A program made the translations under genes and the position numbers. DNA of 8,047 nt from positions 1 through 8,047 of the forward strand of contig CABQNF010000039.1 of the NCBI GenBank assembly GCA_902465465.1, in the 5' to 3' direction. The notes beneath the pieces were generated by a model, which saw nothing but the letters and a program-made list of their open reading frames with translations, made no database searches and was not told the DNA's origin. This document shows, in pieces, positions 1 to 6,295 of the stretch; position 1 is the first letter of the stretch; the number at the start of each line of letters is the position of its first letter. This DNA comes from an uncultured Collinsella sp. (GTDB taxonomy: Bacteria; Actinomycetota; Coriobacteriia; Coriobacteriales; Coriobacteriaceae).

Positions 1-1392
1 CAGGCCGTGGTCAACGCCAACGTGACCTTCCGCCTGCGCATCGAGGACGACGATGGCGAGTTTTCCGAAGAGGACTTTTGCTATCCCAAGGGCATCGAGG
101 ACTACGTACTCGAAAAGGTCGGTACCGACTACCTCACCGAGCCCTTCTTTATCGAGGCCGACCGTCGCGGTCGCGATCGCGAGGACCTGCCCGATTACAA
201 CGTAAAAATCACTGCTTGCATGTGCTTCTCGCGCACCTTCATGATGCAGGAGTACTACCACAACTCCTCCTGGCTCGAGAACGGTGGCTCGCCGGAGAAG
301 GCGGCCCGTAGCGCTCTGACCAGCGCCATCGACGCCTACATTAAGCAACAGGGCAAATACAACAAAAACGAGAGCGGCATCAAATGGCAGGACGTCCAGG
401 ACTGCCTAGTTCTGGTGACCAACTGCTTCTCCACCCAGACGTCCTACGAGAACCAGACCAAGAAGGCCATCAATAACCGCTTTATCCAGCAGGCCATGAC
501 GGCATTCTTTAAGGAGCGCCTCTCGACCTACCTGATCGAGAACAAAGACGCCGCCAACAAGATCATGGAGCAGGTGCTCATCAACAAGCGCTCGCGCGAG
601 AACGCCGAGAAGACGCGCCAGAGCATCAAGACCAACCTGCAGCAGAAGACCGACATGGCCAACCGCGTGCAGAAGTTCATCGACTGCCGCTCCAAGGACA
701 AGAGCCGCCGCGAGATCTACATCGTAGAGGGCGACTCGGCAGCAGGCGCCATTCGCACGTCGCGCGATGCCGAGTTCCAAGGCGTTATGCCCGTCCGCGG
801 CAAGATCCTCAACTGCCTAAAGGAAGATTATCCGCGCATCTTTAAGTCCGACATCATCATGGACCTTATGCGCGTGCTGGGCTGCGGTGTGGAGATCAAA
901 GACAAGCGCATCAAGAACCTCGGTGCCTTTGACCTGGACAACCTCAACTGGAACAAGGTCATCATCTGTACGGACGCCGACGTCGACGGTTATCACATCC
1001 GCACGCTCGTGCTCACCATGCTCTATCGCCTGGTGCCCACGCTTATCGACGAAGGCTACGTGTATATCGCCGAGTCGCCGCTCTACGAGATCAACTGCAA
1101 AGAAAAGACCTACTTTGCCTACACCGAGCTCGAGAAGAACGGCATTCTTAAGGAGATCGGCGATCAAAAGTGCTCCATCAACCGCTCCAAGGGTCTTGGT
1201 GAGAACGACCCGGACATGATGTGGCTCACCACCATGAACCCCGAGACGCGCCGCCTGATCAAGGTGGAGCCCGAGGACGTCACCAAGATGGAAACTATGT
1301 TCAACCTGTTGCTGGGCAACGACGAGGCGGGCCGCAAGCGCCATATCTCGGAGCACGGCAAGGAATACCTGGACCAGCTGGACCTGCAATAG
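1..1392 (+). CDS. Type IIA DNA topoisomerase subunit B (GyrB/ParE-type), 5' partial
   Basis: B subunit of an ATP-dependent type IIA topoisomerase, the ATPase and TOPRIM partner of the A subunit encoded next. The reading frame is open from base 1, so the start and the N-terminal GHKL ATPase domain lie outside the window; 463 codons remain of a family usually near 640. Seen directly: the transducer/TOPRIM boundary, the TOPRIM glutamate motif EGDSAAGA (Glu at fragment residue 243) and the Mg-binding acidic cluster TDADVDG (Asp 325, 327, 329), followed by PLYEI and NRSKGLGE, all classic GyrB/ParE signatures. There is no large insertion of the proteobacterial GyrB type. The pair with a GyrA-box-less A subunit suggests topoisomerase IV-like use, but GyrB and ParE cannot be separated safely from this fragment, so no symbol is given. 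The stop is TAG at 1390-1392; the next gene starts 45 bases on, consistent with one operon. Family assignment is secure; gyrase versus topo IV is inference. Confidence 0.95.
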   Translation, partial: QAVVNANVTFRLRIEDDDGEFSEEDFCYPKGIEDYVLEKVGTDYLTEPFFIEADRRGRDREDLPDYNVKITACMCFSRTFMMQEYYHNSSWLENGGSPEKAARSALTSAIDAYIKQQGKYNKNESGIKWQDVQDCLVLVTNCFSTQTSYENQTKKAINNRFIQQAMTAFFKERLSTYLIENKDAANKIMEQVLINKRSRENAEKTRQSIKTNLQQKTDMANRVQKFIDCRSKDKSRREIYIVEGDSAAGAIRTSRDAEFQGVMPVRGKILNCLKEDYPRIFKSDIIMDLMRVLGCGVEIKDKRIKNLGAFDLDNLNWNKVIICTDADVDGYHIRTLVLTMLYRLVPTLIDEGYVYIAESPLYEINCKEKTYFAYTELEKNGILKEIGDQKCSINRSKGLGENDPDMMWLTTMNPETRRLIKVEPEDVTKMETMFNLLLGNDEAGRKRHISEHGKEYLDQLDLQ

Positions 1393-1437
1393 CAGCAAAT
1401 CGATAACGACGGCCCATAAGAAGTTCAAGAGGATATC

Positions 1438-3678
1438 GTGGCAAAGAAGAAGACGAAAACCCAGCCAAAGAAAAAGCAGGTCAACGCCGAGAACGTCATC
1501 GGCCTGCACTCCGAGGTCACCGACCAGCCGATCACGCAGACGCTCGAGGTCAACTACATGCCCTACGCCATGAGCGTCAACGTCTCGCGTGCATTCCCCG
1601 AGATCGACGGCTTTAAGCCCTCGCACCGCAAGCTGCTCTACACCATGTACAAGATGGGTCTGCTCAAGGGCGAGCGCCAGAAGAGCGCCAACATCGTGGG
1701 TCAGACCATGAAGCTCAACCCGCATGGCGACGCCGCAATCTACGAGACGATGGTGCGCCTAGCCACCGGCAACGAGGCACTGCTCGCGCCGTTCGTTGAG
1801 TCGAAGGGCAACTTTGGCAAGTACTATTCGGGCGACCTGAGCTACGCCGCCTCGCGTTATACCGAGGCCAAGCTCTCCCCCATCAGTGCCGAGATCTTCA
1901 AGGACATCGACAAGGACCCGGTCGACTTCGTCGACAGCTACGACGGCGCCATGAAGGAGCCGCGCCTGTTGCCCACCACGTTCCCCAACATCCTTGTCTC
2001 GGCCAATAAGGGCATCGGCGTCGCCATGGCGTCCGATATCTGCGGCTTCAACCTCAACGAGGTCTGCACCGCCACCATGCACTACTTGCAGGATCCCGAC
2101 TGCGACCTGCTTGAGTATATGCCCATGCCCGACTTCTCGACCGGCGGCGAGATCATCTACCGCCGCGAGGAGATGGAGAAGATCATCGAGACCGGCCTTG
2201 GCAGCTTCCAGATTCGCTCCCGCTGGCGCTGGATTCCCGAAGAGCGCATCATCGAGGTCTACGAGATCCCCTACACCACCAAGACCGATGTCATCATCGA
2301 GCGCATCGTCAAGCTCTCCAAAGAGGGCAAGGTCAAGGAGATCGCTGACATCCGCGACGAGACCGACCTCTCGGGCCTGCGCATCGCCATCGACCTTAAG
2401 CGCGGTGTCGACCCCGACAAGCTCATGGCCAAGCTCTATCGCTCGACCACGCTGCAGGATTCGTTCTCGTGCAACTTCAACGTGCTGGTCGACGGCTACC
2501 CCCGCGTTATGGGCGTGCGCCAGATCCTGCACGAATGGGTCAAGTGGCGTATTGAGTCCACGCGTCGCCGCATTAACTTTGACCTGGGCAAAAAGTCCGA
2601 GCGCCTGCACCTGTTGCACGGCCTTGAGGCAATTCTGCTCGACATCGACAAGGCCATCGCCATCATCCGCAGCACCAAGCTCGAAGCCGAGGTCGTGCCC
2701 AACCTTATGAAGGGTTTCGACATCGACGAGACCCAGGCCGAGTTTGTTGCCGAACTCAAGCTCCGCAACATCAACGAGGAGTACATTCTCAACCGCACCA
2801 AGGACATCGCCAAGCTCGAGGGCGAGATCGCCGAGCTTGAGGAGATTCTCTCGAGCGAAGACAACATCAAGAAAGTCATCAGCGACGAGCTGGCCGCGGT
2901 CAACAAGAAGTACGTGATGCCGCGCCGCACGGGCAGGATTGAGCCCCACGAGGTCATCGAGGTGAGCCTGGAGCCCGAGGTCGAGGAGTATCCGGTTACC
3001 ATCATGCTCTCGCGCGATGGCTACCTTAAGAAGATGACGGACCGCGTGCTCAAGAAGGCGACCACGCTCAAGTACAAGGACGGCGACAAACCCTTTATCG
3101 AGTTCCCGTCCTCCAACACCCACGAGTTGCTGGTCTTTACCAACAAGAGCCAGGTATACAAGTGCAAGGTCGCGGCGTTTGAGGATACCAAGTCGGCCCA
3201 GCTGGGCTCGTACCTGCCGACCGATCTTGAGATGGAACCCGACGAGAGCGTCATCTGGGTCATCGACCCCGAGGACTACAGGGCCGACGTGCTGTTTGTC
3301 TTTGAAAACGGCCGCGTGGCGCGCGTCGCACTTGCCGGATACGTCACCAAGACCAACCGCAAGCGCCTCAAGAACGCCATCTACGGTGGCAGCAAGCTGC
3401 TGTATGCCCAGGTGCTCAAGGAAGATCGCGACATCGCGTTGGTCTCAAGCGACTATCGTTTGATGAACTTCAACACGTCGCTGCTCAAGACCAAGACGAC
3501 CACCAACACGCAGGGCGTCCAGGCTTTCACGGCCAAGAAGGGCCGCTCGGTCACCACCGTCGGCACGACCGAGGAGATTCTTGGCGCCGGCGTCTCGGCC
3601 GAGAAGTTCACTGCGCAGAGTCTACCCTCCGCCGGTGCTCTCATGAAAGAAAACGACATGCCGAGCTTGTTTGACTAG
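1438..3678 (+). CDS. Type IIA DNA topoisomerase subunit A (GyrA/ParC-type, topo IV-like)
   Basis: A subunit, which cuts and rejoins DNA. The protein has 746 residues and starts at GTG with AAGAGGA (1427-1433) just upstream; the N-terminus is lysine-rich (MAKKKTKTQPKKK). The breakage-reunion domain spans about residues 20-500, with HRKLLYTMYKMG and the catalytic Tyr141 in ASRYTEAKL. The quinolone-determining loop reads NPHGDAAIYE, so the position of E. coli GyrA Ser83 is Ala99 and that of Asp87 is Glu103. The C-terminal beta-pinwheel runs from about residue 510 to the end, with repeated blades such as IMLSRDGYLKKM, LLVFTNKSQVYK and VLFVFENGRVARV. No QRRGGKG-type GyrA box is visible, and the pinwheel is shorter than in gyrase; 746 residues is close to ParC length. 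Known: the GyrA box is needed for gyrase supercoiling. Inferred: this enzyme relaxes or decatenates rather than supercoils, and a separate gyrase pair lies elsewhere. Family certain, subtype moderately sure. Confidence 0.95.
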   Translation: MAKKKTKTQPKKKQVNAENVIGLHSEVTDQPITQTLEVNYMPYAMSVNVSRAFPEIDGFKPSHRKLLYTMYKMGLLKGERQKSANIVGQTMKLNPHGDAAIYETMVRLATGNEALLAPFVESKGNFGKYYSGDLSYAASRYTEAKLSPISAEIFKDIDKDPVDFVDSYDGAMKEPRLLPTTFPNILVSANKGIGVAMASDICGFNLNEVCTATMHYLQDPDCDLLEYMPMPDFSTGGEIIYRREEMEKIIETGLGSFQIRSRWRWIPEERIIEVYEIPYTTKTDVIIERIVKLSKEGKVKEIADIRDETDLSGLRIAIDLKRGVDPDKLMAKLYRSTTLQDSFSCNFNVLVDGYPRVMGVRQILHEWVKWRIESTRRRINFDLGKKSERLHLLHGLEAILLDIDKAIAIIRSTKLEAEVVPNLMKGFDIDETQAEFVAELKLRNINEEYILNRTKDIAKLEGEIAELEEILSSEDNIKKVISDELAAVNKKYVMPRRTGRIEPHEVIEVSLEPEVEEYPVTIMLSRDGYLKKMTDRVLKKATTLKYKDGDKPFIEFPSSNTHELLVFTNKSQVYKCKVAAFEDTKSAQLGSYLPTDLEMEPDESVIWVIDPEDYRADVLFVFENGRVARVALAGYVTKTNRKRLKNAIYGGSKLLYAQVLKEDRDIALVSSDYRLMNFNTSLLKTKTTTNTQGVQAFTAKKGRSVTTVGTTEEILGAGVSAEKFTAQSLPSAGALMKENDMPSLFD

Positions 3679-3714
3679 GACAGCGGCAGAACCGCCATAA
3701 GCTCTCAAAACGGT

Positions 3715-3751
3715 GGGGCCCGAAGCGCAGCAACATCGCGCTCCGGGCCCC
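3715..3751 (+). terminator. GC-rich hairpin after the topoisomerase operon
   Basis: GGGGCCCGAAGCGC (3715-3728) pairs with GCGCTCCGGGCCCC (3738-3751) around a 9-base loop, giving a 14-bp stem with a single A-C mismatch. It lies 36 bases after the A-subunit stop, so it probably ends the operon transcript or protects its 3' end. There is no T-run on the + side (GCTCGCTGC follows). On the - strand the stem is followed after four bases by a TTTT run, so it might also stop transcripts coming from the right. The hairpin itself is clear; the termination role is inferred. Confidence 0.65.
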
Positions 3752-3832
3752 GCTCGCTGCAACGCAGTCAGAATAATAGGAATCCCCGTTTTTCACTCCT
3801 GCAATCTCACGGCACAAGGCATGTTTAGCCAT

Positions 3833-3889
3833 TAGCAAAACTTGCAAAAATTAGCAAAAGTTGCAAAAACTAGCAAAACCTGCAAAGGG
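3833..3889 (+). repeat. Three tandem 19-bp direct repeats (TAGCAAAA/TTGCAAAA array)
   Basis: Three contiguous 19-base units: tagcaaaacttgcaaaaat (3833-3851), tagcaaaagttgcaaaaac (3852-3870) and tagcaaaacctgcaaaggg (3871-3889). Each unit holds two GCAAA cores, six in all, with first bases at 3835, 3844, 3854, 3863, 3873 and 3882. The spacing alternates 9 and 10 bp, so the cores recur about once per helical turn and face roughly one side of the DNA. The first two units also contain a small dyad, GCAA-N3-TTGC. The array stops eight bases before the first recognisable codon of the ATPase remnant. It therefore looks like an operator for cooperative protein binding, possibly the leftover control region of the ATPase gene. 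The repeats are seen directly; the operator role is inference. Confidence 0.85.
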
Positions 3890-3896
3890 GCCACCA

Positions 3897-4363
3897 TGGA
3901 TCGCAGCAAATGGCTCCGCCATGCCAGGCATACTCGAAGATATTATCGAGCGAACCAAAGAAGCAGCAGATAGCCGCCTCTCACAGCCTCGCGCGTGCAT
4001 AAGCGGCGTTCAGATTGGGCCAGTCGGCATCGATTGGACATATGCTCAGGAGACTCAGGGTAACTGGCGCACGGACATGAATGGCGTCTTCAGGCAACTC
4101 GAGAAGCATGACATCGGACTTCTCTCGAAACGACCTATCGGGAGCTTTCTGACAAAGACATCGAATTCTTGTTGGCGATGCTGCCCGATTCTGGCCCCAG
4201 CAGGGTCTCGGAGATAGCCAAACGCATGGGCGTCGCCAGCAACTACGCAAGCCAATACAAACGCCGCCTTCTCGAGGACGGCGTCATCGGGGAACGTGGG
4301 CGTGGTCTCGTTGGCTTTGACATCCCCGCATTCAGGGAGTTCCTGAGCGAGAAAGTCTCCTAG
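3897..4363 (+). pseudogene. Remnant of an AAA-type ATPase with C-terminal winged helix, two internal deletions
   Basis: This resembles, from memory of the family, a roughly 400-450-residue P-loop ATPase with a DNA-binding-type winged-helix tail that is frequent in Coriobacteriia and other actinobacteria. Frame one (from 3897) reads WIAANGSAMPGILEDIIERTKEAAD, then GNWRTDMNGVFRQLEKHDIGLL; frame two takes over at about 4124 with LETTYRELSDKDIEFLLAML, then SEIAKRMGVASNYASQYKRRLLEDGVIGERGRGLVGFDIPAFREFL and a TAG at 4361-4363. The expected Walker A segment before WIAAN and the Walker B and middle region after HDIGLL (an acidic ITVDE-like strand in relatives) are missing, and the join changes frame. 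The block lost in the middle is perhaps 170-190 codons, an estimate from recalled family length. The winged helix (about 4190-4330) is undamaged, but its possible in-frame ATG at 4169 has no Shine-Dalgarno, so expression as a small protein is unlikely. The relics keep high identity to the family, so decay seems recent. Confidence 0.75.
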
Positions 4364-4380
4364 CACGCGGAGATTGTCCA

Positions 4381-4473
4381 TAAGGACATCAACGCATGGC
4401 AATCAGTAATCCTCTTGGTAAGGGAAGTAGGCTTTCCGCCAACGCTGATTGCCATGCGTTCTTCTTGTCCTTA
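4381..4473. repeat. 93-nt imperfect inverted repeat between convergent genes
   Basis: Outer arms TAAGGACA (4381-4388) and TGTCCTTA (4466-4473) pair over 8 bp; inner arms AACGCATGGCAATCAG (4391-4406) and CTGATTGCCATGCGTT (4445-4460) pair perfectly over 16 bp. They are separated by an asymmetric internal loop of 2 and 5 bases. The 38-base centre (4407-4444) can form at most a weak small stem (GGAA 4423-4426 with TTCC 4434-4437). The element starts 17 bases after the ATPase remnant stop, and its right end contains the stop codon of the convergent flavoprotein gene. It may be a bidirectional terminator, though it has no T-tract on either side, or a small palindromic mobile or RNA element. No target-site duplication is visible. 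Confidence 0.8.
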
Positions 4474-5001
4474 GGCGAGCTTGCGAGCGAGCTCTCGCAC
4501 CTCTTTCAGCTTGGGCGACGATGACATGCTGTCGCGCTCGGTCATACCGCTGATGGCGACAATGCCCTGGTCCTCCCACTTGCAGTACGCACAGGTCGAC
4601 TTGTACATAGCGATCGCCGCATCATAGACGCCCTCGCTGTGGCTATCGAGTAAAAGGGCCGTCTTGGTGAACGGGAAGCCCGTAGCACCGAAGGCGTATA
4701 GGCGATCGATGGCGGCCTTCTCCTGCGCAGTGATATCAAACCAGTAGATAGGCGAAGCGAAGACAACCATGTCGGCGTCTTTCAGCGACTCGATCACGTT
4801 GGCCATGTCATCCTTCTGCACGCAAGTGCCCTCGTGGGCGAAGCAATACTGACACCCCAGACAACCAGCGATTTTCTTACTGGCAACGCGGATGACCTCG
4901 ACCGTATGGCCACCCTCACGCGCAGTCTCAGCAAACGCCTCGACCATGGTGTCGGTATTGGCGCCCTTGCGCGGGCTACCGCTCAATACAACGATATTCA
5001 T
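4471..5001 (-). CDS. NAD(P)H-dependent FMN reductase-like flavoprotein with Cys cluster (iron-sulfur flavoprotein-like)
   Basis: A 176-residue flavodoxin-fold protein, the usual size of this family, probably cytosolic and binding FMN. The phosphate-binding loop is SGSPRKGANT (residues 7-16), and SPIYWFDIT (83-91) matches the second FMN loop. Between them sits GCLGCQYCFAHEGTC, giving Cys47-x2-Cys50-x2-Cys53-x6-Cys60. In archaeal and clostridial iron-sulfur flavoproteins such a compact motif holds a 4Fe-4S cluster; many relatives annotated as NAD(P)H-dependent oxidoreductases carry a similar motif with unproven cluster. A further pair, Cys137 and Cys140 (CAYC), lies near the C-terminus. The ATG at 4999-5001 is supported by AAGGGAGA (5007-5014, - strand) six bases upstream. 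The gene stands alone, divergent from the surface protein gene and convergent with the ATPase remnant. Its electron donor and acceptor cannot be deduced here. Fold and FMN binding are confident; the cluster is inferred. Confidence 0.9.
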   Translation of the reverse strand: MNIVVLSGSPRKGANTDTMVEAFAETAREGGHTVEVIRVASKKIAGCLGCQYCFAHEGTCVQKDDMANVIESLKDADMVVFASPIYWFDITAQEKAAIDRLYAFGATGFPFTKTALLLDSHSEGVYDAAIAMYKSTCAYCKWEDQGIVAISGMTERDSMSSSPKLKEVRELARKLA

Positions 5002-5018
5002 AAGAATCTCCCTTCTTC

Positions 5019-5038
5019 ATGCCGCAGGCGCGCGGCAT
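5019..5038 (-). promoter_or_regulatory. Palindrome in the flavoprotein leader, next to its ribosome site
   Basis: ATGCCGC (5019-5025) and GCGGCAT (5032-5038) form a perfect 7-bp inverted repeat with a 6-base centre. Read on the - strand it ends four bases before the AAGGGAGA ribosome site of the flavoprotein gene. It could be a repressor operator or an RNA hairpin that affects translation; the position fits either. The dyad is visible, the function is inferred. Confidence 0.4.
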
Positions 5039-5256
5039 ACATTTCGTTGTAACCAAAACGGATGGAGCTATTCAGTCGTCTGCAGGCCACATCTCTCGTC
5101 AGTGTTCTCTAGACATAATCTCACCGCCTGATAACTCCTCGACTGTCTTGACTCTCTCTCCGAAAATTGAACAGCAAATCGTTGCTCGCAAAGTATCGAC
5201 TGTGAGAAAATTAGCTTGAGCTTTCTCCCTGCTCGCATAAGCGTTCGCGTGAAAGA

Positions 5257-5277
5257 GCCTAGCCGCATCGGCCAGGC
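5257..5277 (+). promoter_or_regulatory. Leader hairpin upstream of the surface protein gene
   Basis: GCCTAGCCG (5257-5265) pairs with CGGCCAGGC (5269-5277) around a CAT triloop, with one A-C mismatch. It lies 33 bases before the AAGGAG ribosome site. It might be a transcript-leader structure or protein-binding dyad; chance is possible in GC-rich DNA. Confidence 0.3.
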
Positions 5278-5322
5278 GCAATATAGATCCGCGGAAACCG
5301 GCCTACGAACAAGGAGCGTCTT

Positions 5323-6243
5323 ATGTATGGACAACGTGTTGCACCGCAGACCCATAACAAACGGACTGGCCTGTCTATCCGCGACGTCAAGCGTCATGCA
5401 GACGCCAGAATCGCCGCCTTCGGAGTAAGCATTCTTGTGGCAGGACTGCTTTTGCTACCCTGCGCAGCACTGGCGACAGAAATGCCCGAAACCGATGTCG
5501 CAGCACCCATTACCTGCGACGAAGCCAACGCAGAAGGCAGCCTCACAGCTACCACCGTTGTCGACCATAACTATGACCTGGAGCTCCCTCCTGCCTTCAT
5601 GTTGGTCCAGAATGAGGCGTTTGTATACGATTTCCCCGACAAACCCGAGGACTTCATCTACGGGCTTAACGACACCGTCCTTCTCTTCAAGATCGACACC
5701 GATACCGAAGGCCTTATAAAAACCGAGAACCCCAAAGAGGCCAGCGTCTCTATTGCCCTGACCATGATCGACAATCACGTTAGAGCAACCGCTGTCTTTA
5801 CAGGCGGCTACGCCGACGACCAAATCCCTTACAGACTGAACCTCACCAGCTCAACCCGCCTTGGCACACACGTTGACCGCGACTTCGACAGCGGGCAGGG
5901 GATTATGCACGAGACGCGGCACGATTACTACATCCGCTACGTCTTCGACAGCGACGTGCACTTGATTGCAACCGATACGAGCGGTTCCAAACCCGATCCA
6001 AGTGTTAAACCGCGCCCAGAGGTCGAACCCGAACCGGAAACCAAGCCCGAGCCCACACCGCAGCCCAAGGCAGAAAAGCCCGCGGCAAATCCCGTTTCCG
6101 CTAAGGCAGTAGCGGCGGTTAAACCAGCCGGGACCACCCTACCCGCGACGGGCGACAACGGTGCGTTGGCTGTCGCCCTGAGTGTTGCCGGTGGCGTAAT
6201 TGCAGCAGTTGGCATTTCCGCAACAAGGCGTCGCAACCACTAG
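5323..6243 (+). CDS. Secreted LPATG-anchored surface protein of unknown function
   Basis: A 306-residue protein predicted to be exported and covalently fixed to the cell wall by a sortase. The ATG has AAGGAG (5311-5316) six bases upstream. A long basic N-region (Arg/Lys/His, residues 5-29) leads into a hydrophobic stretch (about 30-46) and a probable signal peptidase site after ALA (residue 51). The ectodomain, about 52-215, is acidic and probably beta-rich; I recognise no family in it. Residues 223-253 form a proline-, glutamate- and lysine-rich wall-spanning linker (repeated xPxP steps), then an Ala/Val-rich spacer. The sorting signal is complete: LPATG at 273-277, a hydrophobic segment at about 281-299 and the basic tail RRRNH. 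The cysteine in the signal region (LLPC) does not make a good lipobox. No sortase or pilin gene is in the window, so housekeeping sortase anchoring is inferred. The export and anchoring call is strong; ligand or role is unknown. Confidence 0.9.
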   Translation: MYGQRVAPQTHNKRTGLSIRDVKRHADARIAAFGVSILVAGLLLLPCAALATEMPETDVAAPITCDEANAEGSLTATTVVDHNYDLELPPAFMLVQNEAFVYDFPDKPEDFIYGLNDTVLLFKIDTDTEGLIKTENPKEASVSIALTMIDNHVRATAVFTGGYADDQIPYRLNLTSSTRLGTHVDRDFDSGQGIMHETRHDYYIRYVFDSDVHLIATDTSGSKPDPSVKPRPEVEPEPETKPEPTPQPKAEKPAANPVSAKAVAAVKPAGTTLPATGDNGALAVALSVAGGVIAAVGISATRRRNH

Positions 6244-6266
6244 CCAGCATTTCGTACCCCGCAGAC

Positions 6267-6295
6267 AAAGCTCTATCCCCGCTCCGATGAGCTTT
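6267..6295 (+). terminator. Short hairpin after the surface protein gene
   Basis: AAAGCTC (6267-6273) pairs perfectly with GAGCTTT (6289-6295) around a 15-base loop, 23 bases after the stop at 6241-6243. There is no T-run after it, so a terminator role is only suggested by position. Confidence 0.3.

Larger units (their letters stand above)
5002..5322. other. 321-bp divergent intergenic region
   Basis: This lies between the flavoprotein gene (- strand) and the surface protein gene (+ strand) and should hold both promoters. Composition is less GC-rich than the genes around it. Seen in it: a perfect palindrome near the flavoprotein start (5019-5038), an 8-base direct repeat TCGACTGT at 5139-5146 and 5196-5203, a leader hairpin at 5257-5277, and the AAGGAG ribosome site at 5311-5316. 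Short open frames here have no codon bias or recognisable motif and are not called. No clear -35/-10 pair stands out. Confidence 0.7.

Noticed and set aside
817..1725. A 302-codon open frame on the - strand across the two topoisomerase genes
   Set aside because: Same antisense bias pattern, no motif, and it crosses the intergenic gap of two certain genes.
1759..3123. A 454-codon open frame on the - strand inside the A-subunit gene
   Set aside because: It mirrors the third-position G/C bias of the real gene, is rich in Leu/Val/Asp repeats and has no domain; it is an antisense shadow.
3833..3889. The 19-bp repeats as a CRISPR array
   Set aside because: The units are contiguous, with no unique spacers between them, and are too short.
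3891..3899. CCACCATGG as a translation start for the ATPase remnant
   Set aside because: The match to a eukaryotic start context is accidental; the ATG at 3896 is out of frame with the ATPase homology, and no Shine-Dalgarno is properly placed.
4391..4460. The inverted repeat as a complete insertion sequence
   Set aside because: Only 70 bp between arm ends, no transposase and no target-site duplication; at most a non-autonomous element.
5167..5196. TTGAAC and AAGTAT spaced 18 bp as a promoter for the surface protein gene
   Set aside because: Both boxes match poorly, it would leave a 127-base leader, and similar pairs are easy to find by chance in this AT-richer stretch.
5068..5397. A 109-codon - strand open frame in the divergent intergenic region
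   Set aside because: It overlaps the start of the surface gene, lacks a ribosome site and coding bias, and has no recognisable segment.
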